Source: an uncultured bacterium
GTDB lineage: Bacteria; Patescibacteriota; Minisyncoccia; Phycocordibacterales; UBA918
Assembly: GCA_950073265.1 (NCBI GenBank)
Contig: CATMPJ010000006.1
Span: 1-39,976 of the forward strand
Length of the DNA stretch: 39,976 nt
Reading direction: 5' to 3'
Part shown: positions 6,957 to 15,867 of the stretch, piece by piece
Layout: the number at the start of each line of letters is the position of its first letter
Position numbering within the stretch: position 1 is the stretch's first letter
The notes under the pieces: model-generated
The model's input: only the letters and a program-made list of their open reading frames with translations
Database searches by the model: none
What the model was told of the DNA's origin: nothing
Position numbers and translations under genes: made by a program

Positions 6957-7352
6957 ATGAGTTTTTTTGAAAGGATTGTAAACTGGAACGAAGAAAGAGG
7001 ATTGATTGAGCCAGGCTATGATTATTTAAAAGAAACCTCTTTTATTATTGAAGAACTTTTGGAGAGTACAGGAAAGTACGATTCTTGGATTGCAAGAGAC
7101 AAGGCGCTGGCCTATGCAAAGGAAATTATTGAAAATTCTGAGCCCAGTGACGAGAATGTGCTTGATGCTTGGTCTGACATAATTATTTTTGCAATAGGCG
7201 CAATTGCTAAAAAGGGTTACAACCCAGAAAAGGTGCTTGAGGAGGTATATAAAGAAATAGATTCCCGTACCGGTAAGCGTATTAATGGCAAATTTGTAAG
7301 AGATAAGGACGCCCTTATTTATCAGGCGAACTTTGATTCATGTAAAAGGTGA
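6957..7352 (+). CDS. MazG-like all-alpha NTP pyrophosphohydrolase
   Basis: I start at ATG 6957, giving MSFFERIVNW, because an earlier in-frame start would overlap the end of dut by 35 bases. The 131-residue product looks all-alpha, with FIIEELLES and later DAWSDIIIFAIGAIAKKGYN, the EExxE and (D/E)xxD pattern by which MazG/HisE-type enzymes bind Mg2+. These enzymes hydrolyse non-canonical or surplus (d)NTPs to monophosphates. The position between dut and glyA suggests a role in nucleotide pool cleaning. Its exact substrate cannot be told. Confidence 0.75.
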   Translation: MSFFERIVNWNEERGLIEPGYDYLKETSFIIEELLESTGKYDSWIARDKALAYAKEIIENSEPSDENVLDAWSDIIIFAIGAIAKKGYNPEKVLEEVYKEIDSRTGKRINGKFVRDKDALIYQANFDSCKR

Positions 7353-7353
7353 T

Positions 7354-8628
7354 ATGAGCAAGAACGAATATAACTACATCAAGAAACAAGACGAAGAGGT
7401 CTACAACGCCATCGTAGGCGAGGAAGAACGAGAGCGCGTGGGGATCGAATTAATCCCCAGCGAAAATTATGTGTCACAAGCTGTGCTGGAAGCTAACGGT
7501 TCTGTATTTACTAATAAATACGCAGAAGGATACCCTGGGCGACGATACTACGGCGGTCAAGAGTTTACCGACGAAATTGAGCGAATTGCGATAGAACGCG
7601 CCTGTCGGTTGTTTAAGGCCAAATATGCAAATGTGCAGCCACTCTCGGGTGCTCCAGCAAACGTTGCTATGTATTTTGCCTTGATGGAGCCAGGCGATAC
7701 CGTTTTGGGTATGGACCTATCGCATGGTGGGCATTTAACCCATGGCCATCCAACTACCGCCATCAATAAAGTGTTTAATTTCGTGCGTTACAAAATGAAA
7801 GATGCCGAAACTGGAGAGATTGACTATGAACACTTACGACAGATGGCACTTGAGCATAAGCCAAAAATAATTCTGGCTGGTTTCTCGGCGTACTCACGAG
7901 AGCTCGATTACGCGAAGTTTAAGGCAGTCGCAGATGAGGTGGGTGCTTATACGGTGGCTGACGTTGCACACATTACGGGCTTGATAGCAGCTGGTGTACT
8001 GAAAAACCCATTTGATTACGGATTCGATGTTATGACAATGACGACACACAAATCACTGCGCGGACCGCGCGGCGGCATGATTGTGGTACGTGAAGATAAG
8101 GAAATTGCTAAGAAGATTAATAAAGCAGTGTTTCCGGGTATGCAAGGTGGTCCACATATGGCCAGCGTTGCAGCTAAAGCAGTTGCGTTTGGCGAAGCAC
8201 TAACGCCGGAGTTTAAGGAGTATGCAGAGCAGGTAGTTAAAAACGCCAAAGCGATGGAAGAAGTTTTTAAGCGAGAAGGAGTAAGATTGCTGTGTGGAGG
8301 AACTGACAATCACTTACTTTTAGCCGACGTATTTGGTTCAATCGGTATTACCGGGCAAGAGGCTGAGACGGTGCTGGATGAGGTTGGTATCACACTCAAC
8401 AAAAATATGATTGCTGACGAACCGCGTACGGCACTTGATCCATCAGGGATTCGTTTCGGTACTCCAGCCATGACTACGCGCGGTATGAAAGAAACAGAAG
8501 CGACGCGTTTGGCAGAGTTGATGATTGAAACCATGCGGAACAAAGATGATGCAGATAAAAAAGAGGCCATAAAAGCTGAGGTCCGCTCAATGTGTGAAGC
8601 GTTTCCGATTCCGGATACTTTTATTTAA
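7354..8628 (+). CDS. glyA: Serine hydroxymethyltransferase
   Basis: This PLP enzyme moves the serine hydroxymethyl group to tetrahydrofolate, giving glycine and the methylene-tetrahydrofolate that ThyA uses. The start at 7354 (MSKNEYNYIK) is chosen because AAGGTG lies just upstream. The 424-residue product shows ELIPSENYVS, NKYAEGYPGRRYYGG, ADVAHITGLIAAG and the PLP-lysine motif TTHKSLRGPRGGM. Length matches the family. The start lies one base after the preceding stop, so the MazG-like gene and glyA are probably translated together. Confidence 0.98.
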   Translation: MSKNEYNYIKKQDEEVYNAIVGEEERERVGIELIPSENYVSQAVLEANGSVFTNKYAEGYPGRRYYGGQEFTDEIERIAIERACRLFKAKYANVQPLSGAPANVAMYFALMEPGDTVLGMDLSHGGHLTHGHPTTAINKVFNFVRYKMKDAETGEIDYEHLRQMALEHKPKIILAGFSAYSRELDYAKFKAVADEVGAYTVADVAHITGLIAAGVLKNPFDYGFDVMTMTTHKSLRGPRGGMIVVREDKEIAKKINKAVFPGMQGGPHMASVAAKAVAFGEALTPEFKEYAEQVVKNAKAMEEVFKREGVRLLCGGTDNHLLLADVFGSIGITGQEAETVLDEVGITLNKNMIADEPRTALDPSGIRFGTPAMTTRGMKETEATRLAELMIETMRNKDDADKKEAIKAEVRSMCEAFPIPDTFI

Positions 8629-8660
8629 AATAGCGCGGCCCCTTTGAGGCCGCGCTATTT
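8628..8660. terminator. Intrinsic terminator after glyA
   Basis: Thirteen-base perfect arms (8628-8640, 8648-8660) around a seven-base loop, with A-rich and T-rich ends. It borders directly on the next promoter. Confidence 0.9.
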
Positions 8661-8668
8661 GCTATGAT
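8660..8668 (+). promoter_or_regulatory. Extended -10 promoter of the DUF2914 gene
   Basis: TGCTATGAT is an extended -10 element ending eight bases before ATG 8677. It follows immediately after the glyA terminator stem. Confidence 0.55.
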
Positions 8669-8676
8669 ATAGCTAC

Positions 8677-9759
8677 ATGGAAGATTCTGGTTTCGCTAAA
8701 ATAAAGAAAATAGTCAAACATCACTGGTTGACGGTTTCGTTCATCTTAGGTTTTTGTACTGACGTTATACTCCTCAACCAAATCGATAATGTTGTCGATA
8801 ATCTGATTCTTCTGTTTTACGCACTACTTGCGAGTTTCTCACTCATATTTTTTTATGTAGGCGTAGCTCAAAAGGCTCCACCAAAAAGTAGTTCATTTTT
8901 CATACGGTACATGCCGATGTTAATGCAGTATTCCTTTGGCGGTTTGCTCTCAGGAATGCTTATTTTCTATGGCCGTAGTGGTGATTGGCTCAACAGTGCT
9001 CCGTATCTTTTACTGATTCTCGCGGTTATTTTTGGGAACGAGCTTGTACACAAACGATCCGACAAATTAGTCTTTCATCTCGCCCTGTACTTCATCGGCC
9101 TTTTCTCGTACGTCGTATTGGTCATGCCAGTGATTTTTGGTGTGATGGGTGATGTTATTTTCTTCTTGAGCGGGGTGATCGCGCTAATATTGGTAACTCT
9201 TTTAATTCAGCTACTATATCGGATTATCCCAGTGTTCATGCGACAAAGCACGCAACGAATAATTTTAGTCATTGGATTTATCTATGTTGGCTTGAACACC
9301 TTGTACTTCAGTAATGTCATCCCGCCCATTCCGTTGTCGCTGACTGAACTTGAAATTGCCCAATCAGTAGCCAAACAGCAAAACGGTTCATATCGAGTGG
9401 TCGAGGAGGTGCAGCCGTGGTATCGGAAGTTGCCGTTTATCACCACAACGATTCATCCGACAGACGGGACGATATCTTGTTTTGCCCGAGTATATGCACC
9501 CACCAGACTCTCAACCGATATATATCATCGCTGGGAATATAAAGATGAAAATGGAAATTGGCAGCAGCACTATCGTGATAGTTATCGGATTGCTGGAACC
9601 AATCAGGGCGGTTATCGAGGATACACCACAGTTACCGCCTTTCGTCCTGGGGAATGGCGTTGCAAAGTTGAAACTGCGAGAGGTCAGGTATTAGGACACC
9701 GCACTGTATTGGTGCAGAATACTGGCGCGGCACCCGAATTGGTGACAACCTTTAAATAA
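8677..9759 (+). CDS. Multi-pass membrane protein with C-terminal DUF2914 domain
   Basis: The first about 220 residues of this 360-residue protein contain around six to seven hydrophobic segments (for example SFILGFCTDVILL, LILLFYALLASFSLIFFYVG, IILVIGFIYVGLNTLYF). The remainder, from about residue 265, is a soluble domain with CFARVYAPTRLSTDIYHRWEY, GGYRGYTTVTAFRPGEWRCKV and RGQVLGHRTVLV, the DUF2914 pattern. The domain probably lies outside the cytoplasm. Its function is not known. It stands between glyA and argS with its own promoter, and argS has its own as well. Confidence 0.85.
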   Translation: MEDSGFAKIKKIVKHHWLTVSFILGFCTDVILLNQIDNVVDNLILLFYALLASFSLIFFYVGVAQKAPPKSSSFFIRYMPMLMQYSFGGLLSGMLIFYGRSGDWLNSAPYLLLILAVIFGNELVHKRSDKLVFHLALYFIGLFSYVVLVMPVIFGVMGDVIFFLSGVIALILVTLLIQLLYRIIPVFMRQSTQRIILVIGFIYVGLNTLYFSNVIPPIPLSLTELEIAQSVAKQQNGSYRVVEEVQPWYRKLPFITTTIHPTDGTISCFARVYAPTRLSTDIYHRWEYKDENGNWQQHYRDSYRIAGTNQGGYRGYTTVTAFRPGEWRCKVETARGQVLGHRTVLVQNTGAAPELVTTFK

Positions 9760-9770
9760 TTAGGTATCGT
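9742..9770 (+). promoter_or_regulatory. Promoter of argS (leaderless)
   Basis: GTGACA (9742-9747) and TATCGT (9765-9770) are 17 bases apart, and the -10 box ends seven bases before ATG 9778. It lies inside the end of the DUF2914 gene. Confidence 0.5.
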
Positions 9771-9777
9771 ACGAAGC

Positions 9778-11463
9778 ATGGAAAAAGTGATTAAACAGGC
9801 AATCGAGACCGCTCTAGAAACACTCAAGATTGAGGGGGTGCATTTTGTTGTTGAACATCCAACCGATAAGAACACTGAGGCTGATTATTTTTCCAATGTA
9901 GCGTTGGCAGCCGCTAAGCTAGTAGGTAAGCCGCCACGAGAGGTCGCTGAACAAATTTTGGATGTAATGGGAGCGGTAAGTCAGGTTGAAAAGATGGAAG
10001 TGGCGGGACCAGGGTTTTTAAACTTTTACCTGAGCCGCAATTTTTTCACAGAAAAAATTGCGGCCGCAGCAGAAGCCGGTCCAGAATGGGGAAAAAGTGC
10101 TACCTGGTCTGGTAAAGAAGTGGTGGTTGAGTACACTGACCCGAATCCATTTAAGGAATTCCATATCGGACATCTTTTCACTAATGCTGTTGGAGAAAGT
10201 ATTGCCAGATTATTCATGTTCAGTGGTGCTGACACAAAAAGAGTCAACTATCAGGGAGATGTTGGCTTACATGTGGCGCACGCGCTTTGGGGTATACGCA
10301 AGCTAGAATCTATTACCGGAGAAAGTAAATCACTCACACTCACACCCGAGGTGCTGGGTAAAGCCTATGCTTTAGGAGCAACAGCTTATAAAAATGAAGA
10401 AGAGAGTGCGGTAGAAGAAATCCGCGCTATTAATAAGGCGGTGTATGAGCGTAGTGACGAAGCGATAAACCAGCTTTACGATTTAGGTCGAAAAGTATCA
10501 CTTGAATATTTTGAAACTATCTACGAGATGGTGGACACTCAGTTTGATGAGTACTTCTTTGAAAGTGAGGCAGGACCACGAGGGAAGGAATTAGTTGAAA
10601 GCCATTCTAATGTCTTTCCAGAAAGTGATGGTGCGCGAGTCTTTAAAGGTGAGGAGTACGGTTTGCACACCCGAGTATTTCTAAATAAAGAAGGGCTACC
10701 AACGTACGAAGCAAAAGAACTGGCCCTAGCAAAAATGAAAGAAGAACGACTCGGTGCTTATGATCACTCAGTTATCTCTACCGCTAACGAAATCACCGAG
10801 TATTTCAAAGTGTTAAAAAAAGCCATGAGTTTCGTATACCCAGAACTGGCTGCTAAGACTGAGCATATTGGGCACGGCATGGTGCGACTCAGTTCAGGTA
10901 AGATGTCGTCTCGCACGGGTGATGTGATTGCGGCTAAAGACTTTGTTGCTGAAGTAGCGCAAGCTGCAGAGCAAAAGCTTTCAGAGCCAAACCAGCAACT
11001 AGCGACAGATATTGCTATTGCTGCTATTAAGTACGCAACCCTAAAGGGAAGTATTCTACAAGACTCAGTATTTGATAAAGAAAAGGCACTCTCTTTTGAT
11101 GGGGACTCTGGACCATACCTGCAATACACCTATGCGCGTATTTGCTCTGTGCTCACCAAAGCGGCAGAAGCAGGAATTGGCGCATCGACTGAGAACGCGC
11201 CAATAGAAGCATACGCGATAGAAAAACTAGTGTATCAATTCCCAGAAGTGGTGGAAGCGGCGCTCGCGGAGCGAGCGCCGCACAAGGTGACTCACTACCT
11301 CACCGAATTGGCCGGAGCATTTAATTCTTTCTACGCACAAGAAAAAATTGCTGATAGCACTGATGAATATGCGCCATACAAAGCAGCTATCGCTGGTGCG
11401 GTGCGTCAGACTCTCAAAAATGGTTTATGGATTCTCGGCATCAAAGCACCCGAGCGAATGTAA
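9778..11463 (+). CDS. argS: Arginyl-tRNA synthetase
   Basis: This 561-residue class I synthetase charges tRNA-Arg. The N-terminal additional domain (about 1-110) is followed by the catalytic core with EYTDPNPFKEFHIGHL carrying the HIGH motif, and the KMSKS-equivalent SSGKMSSRTGD. The C-terminal anticodon-binding DALR domain includes APHKVTHYLTELAGAFNSFY and ends in VRQTLKNGLWILGIKAPERM. Length is normal for ArgRS. Confidence 0.97.
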   Translation: MEKVIKQAIETALETLKIEGVHFVVEHPTDKNTEADYFSNVALAAAKLVGKPPREVAEQILDVMGAVSQVEKMEVAGPGFLNFYLSRNFFTEKIAAAAEAGPEWGKSATWSGKEVVVEYTDPNPFKEFHIGHLFTNAVGESIARLFMFSGADTKRVNYQGDVGLHVAHALWGIRKLESITGESKSLTLTPEVLGKAYALGATAYKNEEESAVEEIRAINKAVYERSDEAINQLYDLGRKVSLEYFETIYEMVDTQFDEYFFESEAGPRGKELVESHSNVFPESDGARVFKGEEYGLHTRVFLNKEGLPTYEAKELALAKMKEERLGAYDHSVISTANEITEYFKVLKKAMSFVYPELAAKTEHIGHGMVRLSSGKMSSRTGDVIAAKDFVAEVAQAAEQKLSEPNQQLATDIAIAAIKYATLKGSILQDSVFDKEKALSFDGDSGPYLQYTYARICSVLTKAAEAGIGASTENAPIEAYAIEKLVYQFPEVVEAALAERAPHKVTHYLTELAGAFNSFYAQEKIADSTDEYAPYKAAIAGAVRQTLKNGLWILGIKAPERM

Positions 11464-11464
11464 T

Positions 11465-11492
11465 TTGTAAAAAAGTAAACCTTTGCTATGCT
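11465..11492 (+). promoter_or_regulatory. Promoter of the small membrane protein gene
   Basis: TTGTAA (11465-11470) and TATGCT (11487-11492) are separated by 16 bases, just after the argS stop. Confidence 0.55.
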
Positions 11493-11512
11493 GCTGTGCA
11501 GGGAGGTGTTCA

Positions 11513-11728
11513 ATGCTTGCACATAAAAAGGCTCTGGTCTGGGCGTTCGTTTTCTACGTAATCATGTTGGTGCTACTGTGTGCACCGTTCTTGTTTGAAA
11601 TTGATGATGACGATCCAGACCCAGCTGACGAACGTGAAGGCGGCCAAGAAAACGGTCGCCTTTTCATTTATATAAACCGTGCTACTATCACATTGTGGCC
11701 TGATACGTCATACATTACCAATGCCTGA
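11513..11728 (+). CDS. Tiny single-span membrane protein
   Basis: GGGAGG seven bases before ATG 11513 is a strong Shine-Dalgarno. The product begins MLAHKKALVWAFVFYVIM, one transmembrane helix (about residues 8-28), followed by an aspartate run (EIDDDDPDPADE). It resembles no family I know. A terminator hairpin (11639-11664) lies inside the frame, so the last 20 or so codons may not be expressed, or a small indel may have extended the frame past its original stop. The frame ends just before ileS. Confidence 0.6.
   Translation: MLAHKKALVWAFVFYVIMLVLLCAPFLFEIDDDDPDPADEREGGQENGRLFIYINRATITLWPDTSYITNA
11639..11664 (+). terminator. Terminator hairpin inside the end of the small ORF
   Basis: GGCGGCC (11639-11645) and GGTCGCC (11654-11660) form a stem with one G-U pair and are followed by TTTT. 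The position inside the reading frame is odd. Confidence 0.6.
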
Positions 11729-11752
11729 TACGCATTAAAGAAAGTAATAACT

Positions 11753-14700
11753 ATGAATACCAAGATGCATGGACGGGAGAACGATTCCGTCGAAGTGGTG
11801 CCTGAAGCACCCAAGAGTGATGTCGCTAAGCGAGAAGAGGAAATACTAGCCTTTTGGCGTGAAAATAATATATTTGAAAAATCTGTAGTAACTCCAGCTG
11901 GCACTGAGCCAGAAGGAGATTTTGTTTTTTATGATGGACCACCGTTTGCTACCGGTTTGCCTCACTATGGCCATATTTTAGCTGGCACCATGAAAGACGC
12001 GATTCCTCGTTTTTGGACGATGAACGGAAAGCGAGTGAAGCGTGTCTGGGGTTGGGACTGCCACGGCTTGCCACTTGAAAACCTAATCGAGAAAGAGCTA
12101 GGTTTGGCAACTAAGCGCGATATTGAAGAGTACGGCGTAAAGAATTTTAACGAGAAAGCGCGCGGTGCCGTGATGCGCTACGCTGACGATTGGGCGCGAG
12201 TTGTGCCGCGTATGGGCCGCTTCATAGATATGGAGCACGATTACAAAACCATGGATAGTAGCTACACCGAAAGTGTGTGGTGGGTGTTCAAACAACTCCA
12301 TGAAAAAGGTTTGGTGTATGAAGGTTTTAAAAGTATGCACTTGTGTCCACGATGTGGTACCACACTTTCTAACTTTGAGGTGAACCAAGGCTACAAAGAT
12401 ATCAAAGATATTGCCGTGACAGTGAAGCTTCCGCTTCTAGATGAGAAAGGGGAAGTCACTGATACCAGCTTATTGGTGTGGACGACCACACCATGGACAC
12501 TGCCGGGAAACACTGCTGCGGCAATAAATGAAGAAATCACTTACGTAAAGGTGAAAGTCGAGAATGAGAATTATATTCTTGCCAAAGGTCGCCTTACGCA
12601 GCTTGGCGACCAGGCGTACGAAGTTGTAGAAGAGTTCACAGGTGCGCAGCTGGTGGGTAAAAGATACCAGCCACCATACCCATGGTTAGGGGAGCAAGAC
12701 TTTGAGGGCAAAGAAAACGCCTGGACCATTTATCATGCCGATTATGTAGAGGAAGGTGAAGAAGGTACTGGGGCCGTGCATATCGCTCCTGCCTACGGTG
12801 AGGACGATATGAACCTTGCGAAGGGGCACGGGGTGCCAATCGTTCACCATGTCGATACTGAAGGGCGCTTCAAAGAATTTGTAAAAGATTTTGCTGGCCA
12901 GCTCGTAAAACCAAAAGACGATGATGAGGCAAACGTTACGCATCTCGATGCCGATATTTTGGTGACTCGTAGTCTTAACGAGCTTGGTGTCTTGTTCAAA
13001 AAAGAAAACATCACCCACAGCTACCCGCACTGTTGGCGTTGTGATACACCACTCCTAAACTATGGCACCACCTCTTGGTTTGTTGAAGTAACTAAAATGC
13101 GTGATGATTTGGTGAAGATAAATGAAGGGATCAAATGGGTTCCAGAACACGTTGGAAGTAATCGATTTGGTCGATGGCTGGAGGGCGCTCGGGATTGGGC
13201 AGTCAGCCGTCAGCGCTATTGGGGTGCACCACTGCCGATATGGAAAAATCCACAGACAGGTGAATATAAAGTGTTTGGCTCACTTGCAGACATGCAGGAG
13301 TACGTGCCCAAGAGTGGTAATACGTACTACACAATGCGCCACGGGGAGAGCACTAAAAACGTCATTGAGGTAGTGACTGACGACCCAAATGCTCCATATC
13401 CGCTTACCGAAAAAGGCACACAAGACGTTATTCAAGCAGCAAAACAGCTTGGGGACATAGGCGTGATTATTAGCTCACCAGTTGTTCGAGCTAAAGAGAC
13501 TGCCGACTTAATGGCTGCAGAATTAAAATTGGCGGCAGAGGCGGTGATTATTGATGATCGTATTCAAGAATTGAATCACGGTGTATGGGAAGGGAAGTCA
13601 CTTGAAGAATTTTATGCTGCCTATCCAAGCGATACTAATCGTTTCGAAGCAGCGCCAGAAGAGGGTGAGAGCTGGTCACAGGTTCGCACACGGATGATGG
13701 AGGTGCTATTTGATCTTGAGGAAAAGTACACAGGAAAGAAAATCCTCATTATTTCTCATGGTGATCCTTTACTACAAATGCGAGCCGGTGCCGCTGCGTT
13801 AGATAGAGAGTCAACAGTGCGACTGCGTGAAGTCGAATTTCCACAAAAGGGAGTCGCTACAGAACTCTCCTTTACACCATTCCCGCACAACCAAGAGTAC
13901 GAGCTCGATTTTCATCGACCGTATATTGATGAGTTTGAACTTTATGAAGATGGAGTAAAACTGGAGCGGGTGCCGGATGTATTTGACTGTTGGTTTGAGA
14001 GTGGTTCGATGCCGTATGGCCAGCATCATTATCCATTTGAGAATGAAAAGCAGTTTCTAAAAGAAGATTTCCCAGCACAGTTTATCGCTGAGGGACTTGA
14101 TCAGACACGAGGCTGGTTTTATTCAATGCTTGTACTAGGTGTTGCACTCTTTGGCAAAAGTCCGTATGAGAACGTAATCGTAAACGGCTTGGTGCTAGCT
14201 GAGGATGGTAAGAAGATGAGTAAGTCACTGCAAAATTATCCAGACCCGATGGAACTTGCCGATCGAACTGGTGTTGATGCGATGCGTTTCTATTTACTCT
14301 CATCACCAGTCATTAAAGGGGAGGATCTTAATTTCTCAGAGAAAGAAGTACAGGAGCTGCAACGAAAGAACATTGGACGTTTACATAACGTACTGGCCAT
14401 GTACGAAATGTACGCTGATGCAACCAAGGCTACAGCTGATTCCTCACACGTGCTCGATCGCTGGATTGTGAATAGGCTGAATCAAGTTATTCAAGAAACA
14501 ACAGCCGGATACAAAAATTACGAGCTCGATAAAGCCACCCGACCAATCACTGAATTCATTGATGATTTATCTGTGTGGTATTTGCGTCGTTCACGCGATC
14601 GTCTTAAGAACGAAGACGCAGCTGATAAGGAAAAAGCACTGGCGACATTGCGCTACACACTGCGTACTCTTGCGCTTGTGATGGCTCCTGTTATGCCATT

Positions 14701-15268
14701 CTATGCCGAATATTTATGGCAGGCTGTTAAACAGGATGTAGATGCAGAAAGCGTGCACTTGGCAGCGTGGCCAAAAGCTGGAGATATTGATCTAGATAAT
14801 CTCAAAGCCATGGAGGAAACCCGAGAGGTAGTAACCGCAGCGCTTGAGGCGCGTACGAAGGCTGGGATCAAAGTGCGGCAGCCACTAGGATCACTCATGA
14901 CTAACCGAGCATTAACGCCAGAGTACACAAATATCATCGCCGATGAGGTTAATGTGCGAGTAGCGTCAACTGATGGAACAGATGTGGCGGTACTCGATCT
15001 TACGCTAACTGATGAACTTCTTGCTGAAGGTGCAGTGCGAGAGCTCATGCGGGCCGTGCAGGGGCGGCGCAAGACCGAAGGTCTTGCGCCAAGTGATGAG
15101 ATTGTGCTCACGGTGCAATCTGCCACGGTCGGACGCCAAGCTATAGAAACCCATCAGACACTCTTATCCAATACAGTCGGTGCGCGTGAAGTGGTTTTTG
15201 CAGATACTGATGGCGAAGTAGTTGCAACAGAGGTTGATCAGTTTGTCTTTACTATCAAAAAAGTCTGA
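11753..15268 (+). CDS. ileS: Isoleucyl-tRNA synthetase with inserted histidine-phosphatase domain
   Basis: This 1171-residue class I synthetase charges tRNA-Ile. The core has HYGH (71-74, the HIGH motif), the editing-domain signature TTPWTLPGNTA, DWAVSRQRYWGAPLP, KMSKS (821-825), and a C-terminal anticodon-binding domain. Between the GSLADMQEYV strand and HRPYID (721-726) sits an extra domain of about 185 residues. It has every catalytic element of the histidine phosphatase (phosphoglycerate mutase-like) family: R529-H530-G in TMRHGEST, R579 in SSPVVRAKETAD, E606 in IQELNHGVWEGKS, and H669 in IISHGDP. The synthetase parts on either side are intact and collinear, so this is a domain insertion and not a gene fusion error. 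The phosphatase substrate is unknown. Confidence 0.95.
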   Translation: MNTKMHGRENDSVEVVPEAPKSDVAKREEEILAFWRENNIFEKSVVTPAGTEPEGDFVFYDGPPFATGLPHYGHILAGTMKDAIPRFWTMNGKRVKRVWGWDCHGLPLENLIEKELGLATKRDIEEYGVKNFNEKARGAVMRYADDWARVVPRMGRFIDMEHDYKTMDSSYTESVWWVFKQLHEKGLVYEGFKSMHLCPRCGTTLSNFEVNQGYKDIKDIAVTVKLPLLDEKGEVTDTSLLVWTTTPWTLPGNTAAAINEEITYVKVKVENENYILAKGRLTQLGDQAYEVVEEFTGAQLVGKRYQPPYPWLGEQDFEGKENAWTIYHADYVEEGEEGTGAVHIAPAYGEDDMNLAKGHGVPIVHHVDTEGRFKEFVKDFAGQLVKPKDDDEANVTHLDADILVTRSLNELGVLFKKENITHSYPHCWRCDTPLLNYGTTSWFVEVTKMRDDLVKINEGIKWVPEHVGSNRFGRWLEGARDWAVSRQRYWGAPLPIWKNPQTGEYKVFGSLADMQEYVPKSGNTYYTMRHGESTKNVIEVVTDDPNAPYPLTEKGTQDVIQAAKQLGDIGVIISSPVVRAKETADLMAAELKLAAEAVIIDDRIQELNHGVWEGKSLEEFYAAYPSDTNRFEAAPEEGESWSQVRTRMMEVLFDLEEKYTGKKILIISHGDPLLQMRAGAAALDRESTVRLREVEFPQKGVATELSFTPFPHNQEYELDFHRPYIDEFELYEDGVKLERVPDVFDCWFESGSMPYGQHHYPFENEKQFLKEDFPAQFIAEGLDQTRGWFYSMLVLGVALFGKSPYENVIVNGLVLAEDGKKMSKSLQNYPDPMELADRTGVDAMRFYLLSSPVIKGEDLNFSEKEVQELQRKNIGRLHNVLAMYEMYADATKATADSSHVLDRWIVNRLNQVIQETTAGYKNYELDKATRPITEFIDDLSVWYLRRSRDRLKNEDAADKEKALATLRYTLRTLALVMAPVMPFYAEYLWQAVKQDVDAESVHLAAWPKAGDIDLDNLKAMEETREVVTAALEARTKAGIKVRQPLGSLMTNRALTPEYTNIIADEVNVRVASTDGTDVAVLDLTLTDELLAEGAVRELMRAVQGRRKTEGLAPSDEIVLTVQSATVGRQAIETHQTLLSNTVGAREVVFADTDGEVVATEVDQFVFTIKKV

Positions 15269-15843
15269 TGAGTTATCAGACATATACAACCGAGGCGTTG
15301 GTGTGTGGGACGTGGAATAAAAACACGTCTGATAAATCCTATTTATTATTCACCAAAGACGCAGGTATGTTATATGCCGATGCCAGAAGTGTGCGTGAAG
15401 AAAAATCTAAGCAGCGCTACAGCTTACAGGATTTTTCTCATGTAAAAATATCACTGGTAAAAGGAAAAGCTGGTTGGAAGATTGGTAGTGTTGAATCACA
15501 GTGCAATCATTATGCTGTAGCGTATGATAAAGCCGCTCGGGGAAGTGTGGTGAATGTATATCGTTTTGTACGTCGTTTCTATAAGGGAGAGGAAGCGTCG
15601 CCCGATCTTTTTTTATATCTTAAAGACACCCTCAACACTTTAGTGGGTGATGTGAAAGATAGGGATTTTAAAGAACTTTTGGTACAACTCAAAGTTCTGG
15701 CTGTTTTAGGCTACGTAGACACGGCGCGGGTCGCGACGGAGTTTTTGCCTGAGGATATTAGGATGGCGAAACGACCGAATGATGCAATTCTTAAAAAGCT
15801 AGAAGCCTTGATAAAACATGCTACTGACAGCAGTCAACTATAG
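15268..15843 (+). CDS. recO: RecO-like DNA repair protein, short form
   Basis: RecO helps RecR load RecA onto SSB-coated DNA. The 191-residue protein has the N-terminal OB-fold features (TTEALVCGTWNKNTSDKSYLLFTKDAGML, then the SLQDFSHVKISLVKG strand) and the helical middle with VNVYRFVRRFYKGEEASPDLF and LLVQLKVLAVLGYVD. It is about 50 residues shorter than E. coli RecO and lacks the cysteine zinc finger seen in many family members. Its ATG shares its first base with the ileS stop (TGATG), so it is translationally coupled to ileS. Confidence 0.85.
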   Translation: MSYQTYTTEALVCGTWNKNTSDKSYLLFTKDAGMLYADARSVREEKSKQRYSLQDFSHVKISLVKGKAGWKIGSVESQCNHYAVAYDKAARGSVVNVYRFVRRFYKGEEASPDLFLYLKDTLNTLVGDVKDRDFKELLVQLKVLAVLGYVDTARVATEFLPEDIRMAKRPNDAILKKLEALIKHATDSSQL

Positions 15844-15849
15844 AGTCGG

Positions 15850-15858
15850 TGCTATAAT
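15850..15858 (+). promoter_or_regulatory. Extended -10 promoter of the surface protein gene
   Basis: TGCTATAAT is a consensus extended -10 element ending nine bases before ATG 15868, leaving a leader of only about 3 nt. Confidence 0.6.
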
Positions 15859-15867
15859 GGTCGAGCA

